From Cladosporium sp. IMV 00045 (Eukaryota; Ascomycota; Dothideomycetes; Cladosporiales; Cladosporiaceae): 64,000 nucleotides of DNA. Position numbers and translations under genes: made by a program. The notes beneath the pieces were generated by a model. The model saw only the letters and a program-made list of their open reading frames with translations, did no database searches and had not been told where the DNA came from. Numbering within the stretch: position 1 is the stretch's first letter; every line of letters begins with the position of its first letter. Shown here one piece after another: positions 11,957 to 22,589 of the stretch. The stretch covers positions 1 to 64,000 of the forward strand of contig MSJI02000754.1 in assembly GCA_001931905.2 (NCBI GenBank). Reading direction: 5' to 3'.

Positions 11957-14704
11957 TCACCAATGCCACATACACTTATAATTCAAAATCCTCGCCCCGA
12001 GCCTATCAAACTCCAACGCCCCAATCCACGAATCGTTCGTCATCCTCAACTTCCCGAACACACTGCCTCCCTTCCAGACCAAAATCGCAGGATCGAGATC
12101 CTTCGGCGGCGGCGCGACGAGAATCTCTTTCGGCCATTGAGGCAGCGCCTGCCTCAGCTGGAACTCCAGGTAGGCGCCGAGGTTGGGCGTTTTGCTCGCG
12201 CCGCCGATCACCATGATGCTGCCGAGCAGGTCGCGGCGGCGGCGGTCGTCGGTGCCGGAGGCGGTGTCGATGGAGGTCAGGATGGCGCGGTGGAGGGGCA
12301 TGGTGGGCGTGGTAAGGTCGAGGGCTGAGGTGTCGATTTGCGAGGGCATGGGGTCGTCGGCGGGCAGGCCGGTGGTGGTTAGCATGCTGGTTTCGCCGGG
12401 TTGGGGGGTGTCCATTTCTTCTGGCGGTGGGGAGCCGGCGACGGAGGAGCGCGGTGTGGTGTCGCCGTTTTCGCCGTTGGTGGTCAGGTGGGAGGGGAGG
12501 CCGAGGGGGCGCGGTTTGGAGGGCGTTGCGGAGGCGGCGGGGAGGGGGGTGCCTCGTGGTAGGGCGGTGGGTGCTGGCGCGGCGATGACGGCCGAGGGGA
12601 TGTTTTGGCGCGCGTAGTCGATGACGGCTAGTTGGGCTTGCGAGATGGGGTCGTTGGGTCGGCTGTCGTAGAGGTCTACGCTGCGAGGGACGAGTTTACG
12701 CCGGTCCGCTAGTTTGTCGCTGTAGTCGAAGATTTGCGGTCGGAAGTAGCCCTTGATCGGATTGTTAGTGAATGGTCTTGAAGTGTATATTCGTAACATT
12801 GAAACTTACCATGGGCGCCAGCATACCCTCGTCGTACAGTTTGAAGGTGTATTTCCTCGTTTGCTGCCCGTGTGCGCGCAGGTGGAACTCGTATTGCTGA
12901 ACGCTGATGTTCTCATCACTCATGGTGGTGTACTTCTCCTTCAGCTCTTCGGCGAGCAAGAAGTCGTGACGTCGCATGAGGTTGAAGTCGCTGTAGTTGA
13001 AGTGATCGAAGAGCATCATCTTTGTGAAAGCCTCTGTCATGTCGTAACCTCCATATTTCAGATTCATGCGAGAGTCTTCAATCACCATGCCGTCTTCAAC
13101 ACAAGCAATGCTAGTCTTCTCCGCACCCATGTCGATGATGCACGCATTGCCGAAGCCGGCACCGAAGGTCGCAGCCAATGACTCCTGGATGAAGCACACG
13201 CGTTGGAAACCAAAGTCGACGATCAGCTGGCGAAGAATTTGGGCGACCAGGACTTTTTCGTAGAGATCTGGAATCACGAAAACGCAGCTGTATTGTGCCC
13301 AGTCCTTTTTGTTGGGTAGGTTGAGTTGCTCTTTGATACTCTCCTCCATGATGAGGAAGTAATCGCGCTCCAGCATGTTACGGCTGTAGTAGTCTTTCTC
13401 GTTGAGCCATCCATGGCGAAGGGGCCAGCTCAACTTGTATTTCGGCTTGGAATCTTCAGGAATGCGTAATGCCGGAGCTCCTACGAAATACTCCGGTGCC
13501 TGAGATGGCTCTGCAGGAAGATCTGTCCACTCGATCCTGAGCGGGTCATTGTGTTCGGAGATAATCTCTGGGTCAGTCGTTGAGTTCCATTTCGTGACGA
13601 GCTCCCTCGAATTGGGCAGTACACGACGTTTGTTTGCTCGGCGACTAGATCTGAAGTCCTGGGCCATGGCGTTGTACTGATTTGCAAAGTCTTCGCCAAA
13701 CCACTCCTCAGGGGATCCGTCTGTTTTCAGACGCTTTGGTTTAGGTTCACTGACTTCAGCTTCTGTGTGATCAGACTTTCGAGCGATCACCATGGGCACA
13801 GTCTTTGGTAGAGCATCAGTGGCGAATCCAAGGCGAAGATTTTGGCTTCCTGGGTGGAGGACGATCGTCTTGGAACCGTAGTTTTCTGAGCCGGCGGCGT
13901 CGTCCATGGGTTCGTCTTCATCGTCAACTTCCTGGTCAGGGTCTGGCTCGCCGTAAGGCACGCCTTCTGCTGCGCCATGAGCCCGTGCTCTGTCAATGTC
14001 GACGGCGGCACGCTTTCGCTTGTCCAGACGCTCATCCTGCTGGAGACGCAGAGCGAGTATTTGATCGTCGCGTTTGAGAAAGTCACTATCCTCAAACAAT
14101 CGTCAGTGAATGTTACAGGATGCCGCTACAGAGTGGAAGTTGTCTGGAGTAGCGTGGCATCGGACGAAGCTTCCGGAAGAGGAGCAACACTCTGATACCT
14201 CTTCACGTATTGAACATTGAGGGCGTAGACGTCTTTCTTGCCCTTGCGCAAACCATCAAGCACCTTCCTGCCTACCATTGCCAAGTGAAGAAGGCGGGAG
14301 GTCAAATAGTCGATGACCGGGATGTTGATATGATGATCTGGGATTGGGTGTAGAGAGGGGGGTAAGAAAGACAAACGCACGTGTAATAGTTCTTCTGATT
14401 GATCATGTTCACCTGCGGCCAGGTGGTGAACTCCATGTTGTTGTCCGTGCGCTGCAGGCCTGCACATACTCAATTAGCCGCGTGCATACAAGCTTGGGGG
14501 TGGCAAGCGGTGAGTGGTAAGATGCAGCAGCATTGGTGCTCGCTCTCGTCCAGCAAGGCAAACAGGCATGCGTGCAGTGTCGATGTCGATTCATCGCGTG
14601 CTTTGCGTTTTGTGAAGGGTGATGGACAACAATCATGCAGAGCATTGATGGATGCACATACCTTCTTCCCTCAGAAGGGCCCGTCCAGACTTTTTGCCGA
14701 CCAT
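11957..14704 (-). CDS. ARP8: Actin-related protein 8, INO80 chromatin-remodelling subunit
   Basis: Four exons on the minus strand: 14704-14662 (starting MVGKKSGRALLREEG), 14459-14381 (GLQRTDNNMEFTTWPQVNMI), 14085-12810 and 12751-11957; the total is 730 residues. Donors are GTATGT, GTGCGT and GTAAGT, and all phases fit. DFLKRDDQILALRLQQDE, KTIVLHPGSQNLRLGFATDA, CVFVIPDLYEKVLV, VCFIQESLAATFGAGFGNAC and IIDMGAEKTSIACVEDG are the Arp8 actin-fold blocks, and GSIMVIGGASKTPNLGAYLE with DPAILVWKGGSVFGKL supplies the C-terminal actin lobe. A low-complexity Pro/Ser/Thr insertion sits between GYFRPQIFDYSD and DLTTPTMPLHRAI, as usual for fungal Arp8. Arp8 binds nucleosomes and extranucleosomal DNA for INO80 remodelling and is nuclear. 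The first two short exons are easily missed; they are supported by family sequence and phase. Confidence 0.95.
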
Positions 14705-15323
14705 GTTGGCGATTGGTGGCGACGAGGGCCGTCTCTCGGTCGGCGTGGGATATGTTGATGAGGTAGATAGTAAATGTTCCGGCTCTCGCACGGATGCAGT
14801 ATGTGGTGGTCCGGATGGCGTGTACGATGCGCGACGCTTGATATTATTGTCGCGAAAGAGGGAGATGGCGCAACGAGGCTTGGCTGGGAGAGATGTGTAT
14901 GTGAAGATGTACCCTCTGGTCTCGTTTGATCAATATAAGAAGGAGGCACACTCGGTTCTGGGGCGGAAGTGAGCTGGTCGAGTCGCGCAGATGGCGACAG
15001 GACGTGTGAGAGTGTGGTGTTGGCGCGAATGGCCGCCTCTACTTCATCTCCCTCATCACCAGCCTTGTCTCATCCATTTGTGCCCGATGGCGAAAGCCGT
15101 GGGATTCGAGACGCCTCTCTGCCCTCTCAGTGGCAGGCTGCTGTCGTGCCCCGCCCGACATGGCCCCCCGCCCAACCAGCAGGCAGGCAGGCAAGCAAGC
15201 AAGCAAGCGCTGCCAGAATCAACACCACTTTGACTAATAACATACAACTTCAGCTAACCATAGCCCGCCGAGTCGCACACGCATCCTCCTCCTTCTCCTC
15301 AAACCCACATCGCAACCGTCATC
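14705..15323. other. Shared promoter region of ARP8 and NTF2
   Basis: This is a divergent gap with no gene. At 15178-15209 there is a tetranucleotide tract that changes from AGGC units to AAGC units, followed by a C/T-rich leader (about 15270-15320) before the NTF2 start. Confidence 0.6.
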
Positions 15324-16117
15324 ATGGCCGGTAGGTCAAGCTGCGACATCCTCAGACTTTCCGCCGTGCGCAAATACTCGAGAATGGTTGACTGACGCAT
15401 TCGCTGTTTTCTAGACTTCCAAGGAATTGCTCGTACGTTCCTCGAGCACCCTCGTACCCGTCGCGAAGAACCATACTGATGCTCATCCCCAGAGCAATTC
15501 ACCGACTTCTACTACAAGACCTTCGACACCGACCGCGCCCAGCTCGCTGCCCTCTACGTGCGTCCACCAAGCGAAGATCGGCGAAACGGAAAAAGAAAAG
15601 GGGACATACCGGCTAACGAGCAACTTCCAGCGTGACAACTCCATGCTCACCTTTGAGCAGTCGCCTTTCCTCGGTGCCGCCAACATCATCACCAAACTCC
15701 AGGTATGCCACAAACCGCGCTCACGACTCGGGCAGTCGCAAAAAGCTGGGATGATACGTCATAGGCGAATGAATGCTGTCAAGAAGAGATCAGGGAAAAC
15801 TAATACCAATATCCCAATGCAGGAGCTCCCCTTCCAGCGCATCGAGCACCAGGTCGCGACCGTCGATGCGCAGCCCAGCAACGAGCAGGGCGGCGTTCTC
15901 GTCGTCGTCAGCGGCGCGCTGCTGGTAAGATTGTCCCCTTGAATTCATACATAAGAAGGAATACAAGAGCATGGACTGATTCGATCATTCTCACACGCAG
16001 GTCGAGGAGGAGCGCAGGCCCATGAGCTACTGCCAGACCTTCCAGCTTCTCCCTTCAGGCGACGGCGGCTACTACATCTTCAACGACGTTTTCCGTCTCG
16101 TCTACCCCGCTGCTTAA
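15324..16117 (+). CDS. NTF2: Nuclear transport factor 2
   Basis: Six exons, 15324-15330, 15415-15432, 15493-15557, 15631-15702, 15823-15924 and 16001-16117, give 126 residues, the usual NTF2 length. The first two coding exons are only 7 and 18 nt, so automatic callers are likely to miss them. The protein starts MADFQGIAQQFTDFYYKTFD and contains YRDNSMLTFEQSPFLGAANI, ELPFQRIEHQVATVDAQPS, VLVVVSGALLVEEERRPMSY and YYIFNDVFRLVYPAA. NTF2 binds RanGDP and FxFG nucleoporins and returns Ran to the nucleus, where RCC1 (encoded at 27869-29813 in this window) recharges it. Every intron has a GT..AG pair and all phases close. The single-domain cone fold is complete, with no extra domain. Confidence 0.96.
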
Positions 16118-17210
16118 ATCGGGCAGGAGAGAGGTCCAATGATATCCGCAGGGAGGGAGAGTGTGGTGGACAGAGTCTAGAAAACAATAAAAAGTCGTTC
16201 GGAGAAAGAATATCAGATTACAAGGAACGTTCCTGGGTCGAGGCGAGAATTGTGGGTTGTGATCGCAAGACCTTGGCTAGTTGTGGCGATGAAGCATGTC
16301 TAGGTTGATGTGTGTTTTACTTGCGAGAGTCGTGGACAAAAAGAAGTTTCCAGCGACTATCTGAACACCCTTTCTCCTGCCCTTTCGAATTTACGGGATC
16401 TTGACGCCTCACACATCAGTTTGGTGCGACTCAACTGTCTTGAACGGTCTTGAACCAATTGGAGAATGGCACAATGCTATTTTACTAAGTATTATCTTTC
16501 GCGTCACTTCTTGATATCAGATTGAATAAACATGATCACAAATCAAATCCGCAGTTCGCTATTTAATCACGATTCGAACAATATTTGCCTTGCTCGATCT
16601 TGGGAGAGCAGATGTTATTTATGAAGAGAGATGGCAGAATTCACATGAATCTGAGGCGTTTGAGCAATTGAAGGTACTATTGAATACGATCGCAAATCAG
16701 TGTCATGGCGATCAACATCTTCTGTAGCAAGTTGAGATGTTACAGGGAGTCTGGCTTCATGTTGTCAAATCAATTTCTTTGACACTCATATCACTACCTG
16801 GTACCTACCTACCTAGATAATTTTTTTTAATCTCATCATTTGATCAAATTTTTTATTTCAGAAGCGTACTGCTACGACGAGCAGTCTTTGTTAAGCAACC
16901 GAATAAACAAAAATTCTTTCCCCTAACAATATTTCCCGCGACCCTTCCACGCCCAAGACAGCACAGCAGGCTTCGGCCAGAGTGCTGTTGCGCGCAGCAA
17001 ACGCCACGCTTTGCTGCACCTTTCGTAAATCCCAAGCCCTTCGCCTCTCCATCCCAGCATTAACGATCCACACCCAACTAGACAAAAAGAGAAATTGGTA
17101 CTTCGGACGAACAACCAAAAAGACAGCATGATACCCTAAACCCACCGCCCATCAAATCGAAAAAACCCACCACCTTTCTCCCCACCCACTTCACAACCAC
17201 AACCACAACC
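16118..17210. other. AT-richer intergenic region downstream of NTF2
   Basis: NTF2 3' UTR followed by a noticeably A/T-rich stretch (about 16310-16870), then the C/A-rich leader of the next candidate ORF. I see no gene, tRNA or repeat family in it. Confidence 0.5.
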
Positions 17211-17597
17211 ATGAACCACCACCAACCCCAACCCGCACCCCCCTCAAACTCACAATCAACAACCTACCTAACCATCACCCTCACACCGCGACAAACCCTC
17301 GACCTCGCCCTCCTCCTTTCTTACTTTCTCGCCATCCAACTCCACTCCTTCCTGCAATGGCGCAGAGTCTACCGCGTGCACCGCTTCAGCCCGCGCCACC
17401 AGCGCTTGTACGTCGTTTTCTCGCTGAGGAAACTGCTGCGCTTGTTGAAGGAGGTCGTGCTCGATCATGTGGTTTTTGTGGTTTGTGCGGTTGTTTGGGT
17501 TGGTGGGGTTTGGAGGGGGGAGAGGGAGGAGGCGGCGGTTGGGGATGGAATGGGTGATGGTGAGTGGGTTTTGAGGAGGGATGGGGAGGTTTGGTGA
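17211..17597 (+). CDS. Small putative membrane protein, doubtful
   Basis: This is a 128-codon frame starting at an ATG in a favourable context (CAACCATGAAC). It has two hydrophobic segments: LDLALLLSYFLAIQLHSFL (about residues 30-48) and VVLDHVVFVVCAVVWVGGVW (about 81-100). A basic linker RRVYRVHRFSPRHQR lies between them. I do not recognise a family. The tail becomes Gly/Glu-rich because the DNA is G-rich there, which weakens the case. It could be a real small two-TM protein or a chance frame. Confidence 0.3.
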   Translation: MNHHQPQPAPPSNSQSTTYLTITLTPRQTLDLALLLSYFLAIQLHSFLQWRRVYRVHRFSPRHQRLYVVFSLRKLLRLLKEVVLDHVVFVVCAVVWVGGVWRGEREEAAVGDGMGDGEWVLRRDGEVW

Positions 17598-18595
17598 GGG
17601 TTTTGTTGTGGTATTTGGGGCTTTGGATCGATAGGCGGAGCCTGGGAAAGCAGGATGTGTCTTTCATGGACTTTCGATTTACTGAAATTCTCATCAATGC
17701 CTCTGCCGACCCAAAGACTTATCACTCAAGGCTTATCACTCGAACGGCCACCTTCAATCTTGCATTGTTCGTTGTCACAGAATTCAGCACTTCGAGGGCA
17801 CAAAGGAGTTCCATTCGCAAGGATCGTTCTGTTCGCACGGCTCCGGCTATCGATTGGGCCACATTCCGCGTGAATGCACCTTTTGGCATGTATCGGACTC
17901 GCCTACCTCTGAGATATGCTCGCGACCACTCTGAGAGCGACCATACTCTTCCACCCTCCTCCCGCCCACGCTGGCTGTCTTGCAAAATCCACAACAAGCT
18001 TAGGATTTCTCTCCAAGCCCTACTCTTTTCAGATAAGGGAATTCCGTTTGGGTTCACAAATGGCTACAAACAGCAGCAGTCCCTCCACTCGACAGCGCAT
18101 TGCCCGAGGGCTAGGTTTCTACCAACTGGAGGCTTCTGGCGAAGTATGGTGTTTTCTATGAGGTTGAGGTCACATCATTGGTACGCGCGGACGCTCAATA
18201 TTTGGGAAGGCGGCAACGGGTTCTTTTGGACATGAACAGCGTGGACTGTGCTGCTTCTAGGAGTAAAGCGAAGACGAAAGAGTGACAGGCGGATTGCATG
18301 TGGCGTCAGAGGAAGAAGGAACATTTGAAGGGCGATTGGATCATGCTTTGTCATTGGCATTTGGTAAAGGGTACATGTAGGTACCTTAGGTAGTTCCCCA
18401 TTCACACTCATGATGGCAGGTGCGGGTGGCAGAACGAGCGCTCTTTCTCCAAGGTCGAGCAGAAGCAGGCGCGAATGCCGCACCTACATCTAATAGAACA
18501 AACAGATATCTCTCAACCTCTCCATCCCAAATCGTCTCCTTCACACTAACACCAACCCATCCACTATCACCCAATCCTTTTTGTATGGCACCAAC
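17598..18595. other. Intergenic region before the Ser-rich protein gene
   Basis: There is no supportable gene. A 223-codon frame runs from 17564 to 18235 but has no conserved-looking segment and overlaps equally long frames on the other strand. The last 150 bp form a C-rich leader. Confidence 0.5.
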
Positions 18596-20251
18596 ATGCC
18601 TTCCCGGAAGTCCCTGTCGAGCGATGCTGCTCCCTCCTCCGACTCGAGGCGTACTTCTATGAAGCGCCTCAGCTCCATTGCATCACTAGCCCACCTCAAT
18701 CCATTCAATCGCCGTCGTTCCAACAACGCCACTGATAGTACTGCTTCTTGTTCCAGCGAAGTTTCTCTTCCCACTGCAATCACCACAACCACCACAACTT
18801 CAATCGCAGCGTCTGGCCCACGCAAGTTATCTGAATCCTCATCGACCATCTTCTCGGACACCGCACCACTAGTTGCTCCTGCTATACCAATTGAGAGTCA
18901 GGCCAGCTTCTTACGTCGAAGCAGCTACGTGTGCCTGCCAGATGACCCCATCGGAGGCATGCCTCGAAGCCGGACATTCAGCAATCTTCCACTTCCTACT
19001 CGCAGCAAGAAGACCGCCTCTCACATGCCAACCGCCTCGCACACACGTGAGCCCTCGTCCTTCACAGCCTCTACAAGGCTGCCCACGCCACCCGCTTCCA
19101 CCAGGAGGCACCTAATCAGCAATGGCACTGGAGCTGCCTCGAGATACCAAAACGTACGGAACAGAATGAAGAGATCGGATACCATGCCCCTGCTCTCGGT
19201 CAACGTCGATCAAGTGAGCAATCTTCCTCGTCCCACAGCGTTCAAAGAGAACATATCTCTCAGTCCCATCAAGCCGCTGCCTGAGCTTGAGCCTTTCGAA
19301 TTGCCCGAGTTCAGTTCTTCCTTGCCAGCAGGCTCTTACATGGAAGACCAACTCTGGGATCAGACGTCTTCCACAGTTCTTCCTCGCGACCCTAGCTTTT
19401 CCGGTGCTTTGCCCATTGCTCCCTTCCCTGGAGGAGACTCCCCGAAGAGAGACAAGTCGAACTTCTACAGCAGCCCTGCCTTTCATCCAAAACAACCTTG
19501 GCCTCCCCGTTCCAGCTCTTTCTCCCGTCCTCCGCCTGTACAGCGCTGGAACTCCCAGCCGGTACTGACAAACACGACCAACATCAGTGCCAATGGCCAC
19601 CACGAAATCAGACAGACTCGCCTGATGTCTGCCCGTCAGGCACCAACACCACCGCTGGCACGCACACCACTGAGTATGCAGGCCATGGGCGCCCCGACCA
19701 CCCGCGTCCGCGGCGGTTCAATGTCCTCCGCCCACCACCTGCGCAGCTCATCCACCCAAACGCTGCTCAACATCTCATCCACTCCACCGACTTCCGCAGG
19801 CCAGATCCACACCGCCGAGCCGATCTCATACTGGTGCGGCCGCATCTCCGCCCTCCTCGACCGCTACCACAACGAAGAACTCGCCGAGTCTCTGAGCAGC
19901 ACCAACCAAAAATCCGAGACGGACAAACTCCACACTCCGTCCGCCAACATAGCACGCTCGCGTCGTGCCCTGGAGCATCTGCACTCTCAATGCGTCACCG
20001 AAGAGGCGAGGGAGAGATTTTCCAAATTCCAGTTTCAGTTCGCATCGGCGCAGAACCTTCCGGAGCTGGCGCGGCCGATCAAAACGAGGAGGCCGACGGT
20101 CACGGCCAAGTTTACTGCCCGTGATGCTGGAATCGCGGTTGAGAAGCGCTCGCAGCCGACTGCTGGGGAACCCGTCAGGAGCGGTATTCGCAAGATCAGT
20201 ATTTTTGATCGCATGCTAGGCAGGCGTGAGAAGCGCGAGAGCATCGCGTGA
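18596..20251 (+). CDS. Disordered Ser/Pro-rich fungal protein of unknown function
   Basis: A single-exon gene of 551 residues. The ATG at 18596 (MPSRKSLSSDA) is the first in-frame methionine. The first 400 residues are low-complexity, with many possible phosphosites and short basic runs such as LNPFNRRRSNN. A more ordered, probably helical C-terminal part begins around PISYWCGRISALLDRYHNEE and runs through RSRRALEHLHSQCVTEEA and RERFSKFQFQFASAQNLPEL. The protein ends in a basic tail (KISIFDRMLGRREKRES). I see no catalytic motif, signal peptide or membrane segment. The clean long frame, consistent codon use and ordered C-terminus argue for a real gene; the function is not known to me. Confidence 0.75.
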   Translation: MPSRKSLSSDAAPSSDSRRTSMKRLSSIASLAHLNPFNRRRSNNATDSTASCSSEVSLPTAITTTTTTSIAASGPRKLSESSSTIFSDTAPLVAPAIPIESQASFLRRSSYVCLPDDPIGGMPRSRTFSNLPLPTRSKKTASHMPTASHTREPSSFTASTRLPTPPASTRRHLISNGTGAASRYQNVRNRMKRSDTMPLLSVNVDQVSNLPRPTAFKENISLSPIKPLPELEPFELPEFSSSLPAGSYMEDQLWDQTSSTVLPRDPSFSGALPIAPFPGGDSPKRDKSNFYSSPAFHPKQPWPPRSSSFSRPPPVQRWNSQPVLTNTTNISANGHHEIRQTRLMSARQAPTPPLARTPLSMQAMGAPTTRVRGGSMSSAHHLRSSSTQTLLNISSTPPTSAGQIHTAEPISYWCGRISALLDRYHNEELAESLSSTNQKSETDKLHTPSANIARSRRALEHLHSQCVTEEARERFSKFQFQFASAQNLPELARPIKTRRPTVTAKFTARDAGIAVEKRSQPTAGEPVRSGIRKISIFDRMLGRREKRESIA

Positions 20252-20622
20252 AAGAGAGATGTAAGCGTCAGCTTGACCTTTTGAGAGTTTGACGAGCAGG
20301 TGGTGGAGGTAATGTGACGGCGATTTGACCTGGGAGTAGAAGATTGAGACTGCGTGTATGATATGAGGAAATGCAGAAAAAAAGGCGAGGATCATTATGG
20401 CAATTTTCCTGTATTGTATTGAGAACAAGCCATGTGTAATATAAAGTACTCACAAATCAGGTCTACCCATGTAGCGTAGCAGTCTTACACGATATCCCTT
20501 GAGAAACCCATAACGCCACGCTAGAAATCCATCTCGGATCGTGCATCCCCGTACCAAACTCCAGAATCATCTTGATGTTAGTACAAAGCCTCTCCTCATA
20601 AACCAGTCAATCAACAAGCCCC
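20252..20622. other. Convergent 3' region
   Basis: This is the gap between the stops of the Ser-rich protein gene and TFB2. No feature was seen beyond A/T-rich likely polyadenylation sequence around 20380-20450. Confidence 0.5.
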
Positions 20623-22077
20623 TCACCCAGCCCTCCCAGCCAACTGCGCCTCCTTCCTCCTCGCCGCCAGATTCTTGAAATACGAGCTCATCTGATCCAT
20701 GCGGCTCACGAAAAACCACCCTTTCGCCCTAAACTCCTTCTTCAACACCCCCAGCGCCTCGGCGTACCTCACGGCGCGCTCATAGTCCTCCGCGCTCCCG
20801 ACATCTTTGATCAAAAACCCTTGGTTGGCCACCATGCGCTCGCCCTCCAGCTGCCACAACCGGATCTGGTCGACGACCGTGGGCGGCAGGATGGGCGTTG
20901 CGTGGCGCAGGACGGGGTGCGCGTGCGTCGTTAGGTAGGAGATGATTTGCTCTGAGGTAATGCCTGCCAGAATCGCTTGTTGGATGGATTTCTTGCTCAG
21001 TTTGGCGGTTATCAGGTTGGGGTAGCGGGTTTTCAGGTCGGCGAAGAGGGAGATGATGCTTATCAGCAGGGGGGAGGAGGTGTAGGCGTAGAGGCGGTAG
21101 TTGGTTTCCACGATGATGTAGCCTTTCTCGTCGGAGCCCGTGGCGGGGTTGGTGGAGGCGGTTGTGCCGGTGGCGCTGGGCATGGAGTTGTTGGGGAGGG
21201 CGGGCGCGTCGGATGTGAGTGTCGTGGCTAGGCGGGTTGGATAGTAGTGCGTTGAGCTCGGGGAGGGTCGGTGTACGAGGCCGAAGTCCGTGAGGTCTTC
21301 CAGCATTTGCAGCTGGGTGGGTGTGAGGTTCGAAGTGCTGTAGGAGACGCCGAGTTCGAGGGATCCAAGCGTGAAGAGGAAGGAGAGCACGTCGACGGAG
21401 TCCATTTGCAGTTCGGCTGAGACTTCTAGATAGACGATGAGGAGGGTCCAGACCTGCGCGTTGATTTCTTGCAGCAGGAATTCGAATCCTTGCTTGGTGA
21501 TGAAGGCCTGCCTGTTCTTCATGGCCACGAACATGCCCTTCTGCAGCAGCTGCTTGGTGCCAGCGCTGATGTCCACTTCGCCTGTGAGACTGGAGTTCGC
21601 ACTGCCGACCACGTAGTACAAAATCGCCTCCCACTGCTTGCGAGCAAAGGTATCCAGAAACTCCACCGTCACAGGCGCCTTCTCCGGCTCTGTGCTGGGC
21701 ACACCGAAACTGCGATGATTCCCTCCACCCGTCAGAGCAAGCCTGAGCGCTTTCGCAAACGCCGGCGCCAGAATGTACGAAGGCCGTCCATCCTTGCCCT
21801 GCTTCTCGAACAAGATGCGCAAGCGAGTGAGGATGGAAACAGCCCTGTCGCGCGCCTGCGTGCTGTCCGTGTCCGGTTTCACCCAGTTCTCCAAGTCTCT
21901 TACGGCGAAGGGCGTGGGCATGTAGAGCATTCCCATGACTATCGTTTTGGCGAGGTGAGGCAGCATGCGTCGGAAGATTGCCAGTGCCGTTGAAGGCTGC
22001 TGGTACAACTTTGTGAATGTGGTGCCGGGCAGTTGCTCGAGGTAGTCCAGCGCGCGCTGGGAGGCGGTAGAAGACAT
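20623..22077 (-). CDS. TFB2: TFIIH core subunit Tfb2 (p52)
   Basis: An intronless 484-residue protein, close to the usual Tfb2 length (about 460-515). Recognisable blocks are ALDYLEQLPGTTFTKLYQQP and MLYMPTPFAVRDLENWV at the N-terminus, LRILFEKQGKDGRPSYIL, FLDTFARKQWEAILYYVVGS, FLLQEINAQVWTLLIVYLE, FLFTLGSLELGVSYS and, at the C-terminus, DQIRLWQLEGERMVANQGFL followed by AKGWFFVSRMDQMSSYF. Tfb2 anchors and stimulates the Ssl2/XPB translocase and pairs with Tfb5 through its C-terminal domain. TFIIH serves RNA polymerase II initiation and nucleotide excision repair in the nucleus. A fungal Ser/Thr/Ala-rich insertion lies around residues 290-320 (coded near 21130-21210). The start at 22077 gives the conserved N-terminus with nothing upstream in frame. 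Confidence 0.95.
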   Translation of the reverse strand: MSSTASQRALDYLEQLPGTTFTKLYQQPSTALAIFRRMLPHLAKTIVMGMLYMPTPFAVRDLENWVKPDTDSTQARDRAVSILTRLRILFEKQGKDGRPSYILAPAFAKALRLALTGGGNHRSFGVPSTEPEKAPVTVEFLDTFARKQWEAILYYVVGSANSSLTGEVDISAGTKQLLQKGMFVAMKNRQAFITKQGFEFLLQEINAQVWTLLIVYLEVSAELQMDSVDVLSFLFTLGSLELGVSYSTSNLTPTQLQMLEDLTDFGLVHRPSPSSTHYYPTRLATTLTSDAPALPNNSMPSATGTTASTNPATGSDEKGYIIVETNYRLYAYTSSPLLISIISLFADLKTRYPNLITAKLSKKSIQQAILAGITSEQIISYLTTHAHPVLRHATPILPPTVVDQIRLWQLEGERMVANQGFLIKDVGSAEDYERAVRYAEALGVLKKEFRAKGWFFVSRMDQMSSYFKNLAARRKEAQLAGRAG

Positions 22078-22589
22078 GTTGGCTGCATTGGGTAGTTTTG
22101 ATGAGGCGACGAGCGATTTGGCAGGATGGTGATTTGATGCCCTCGCGGGCGGTGGGCGCTGAGCTTCTCAAGGCATGGTTGTGTGTTGGAGTGAAGTCAT
22201 TTGATATACAAATCCGTTTGCCCTCGGGAGAAGGTGGTCTGTGCGTGGTTGCCTGTCCTGAAATGACGAGGCGTTGATCGAGCTCCTCTCAATTCAAAGC
22301 TATGTGTAATAATCAATGAGTCGATAATTTTGCTGGATGGGCAATGATCGATCTCATATAGTGTAACGCCTGTGGCTCCATCGCATATCTTACAGTCTTC
22401 TCATAGATGTAGGGGTTTGCGCTGGATTTATTACATGGGAACCAAGACATGCTTGAATAATGTCATGAAAGCCATGTTATTACTTTACGTACTGGAAATG
22501 ACGGGATAACTGTAATTGACACAAAGCGTTCTCTTCGACGATCCACCAGAGCCCAGCTACTCGTACATCGAATTCTGTAAGCAATCTGC
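22078..22589. other. Intergenic region between TFB2 and the two-TM protein gene
   Basis: Promoter side of TFB2 and 3' side of the next minus-strand gene. The A/T content rises around 22290-22490. No gene or repeat was recognised. Confidence 0.5.

Noticed and set aside
20780..22171. 463-codon frame overlapping TFB2 on the same strand
   Set aside because: It is an out-of-frame shadow of TFB2; the composition (Arg/His/Ala-rich) is typical of frame shadows, and TFB2 itself has full-length family identity.
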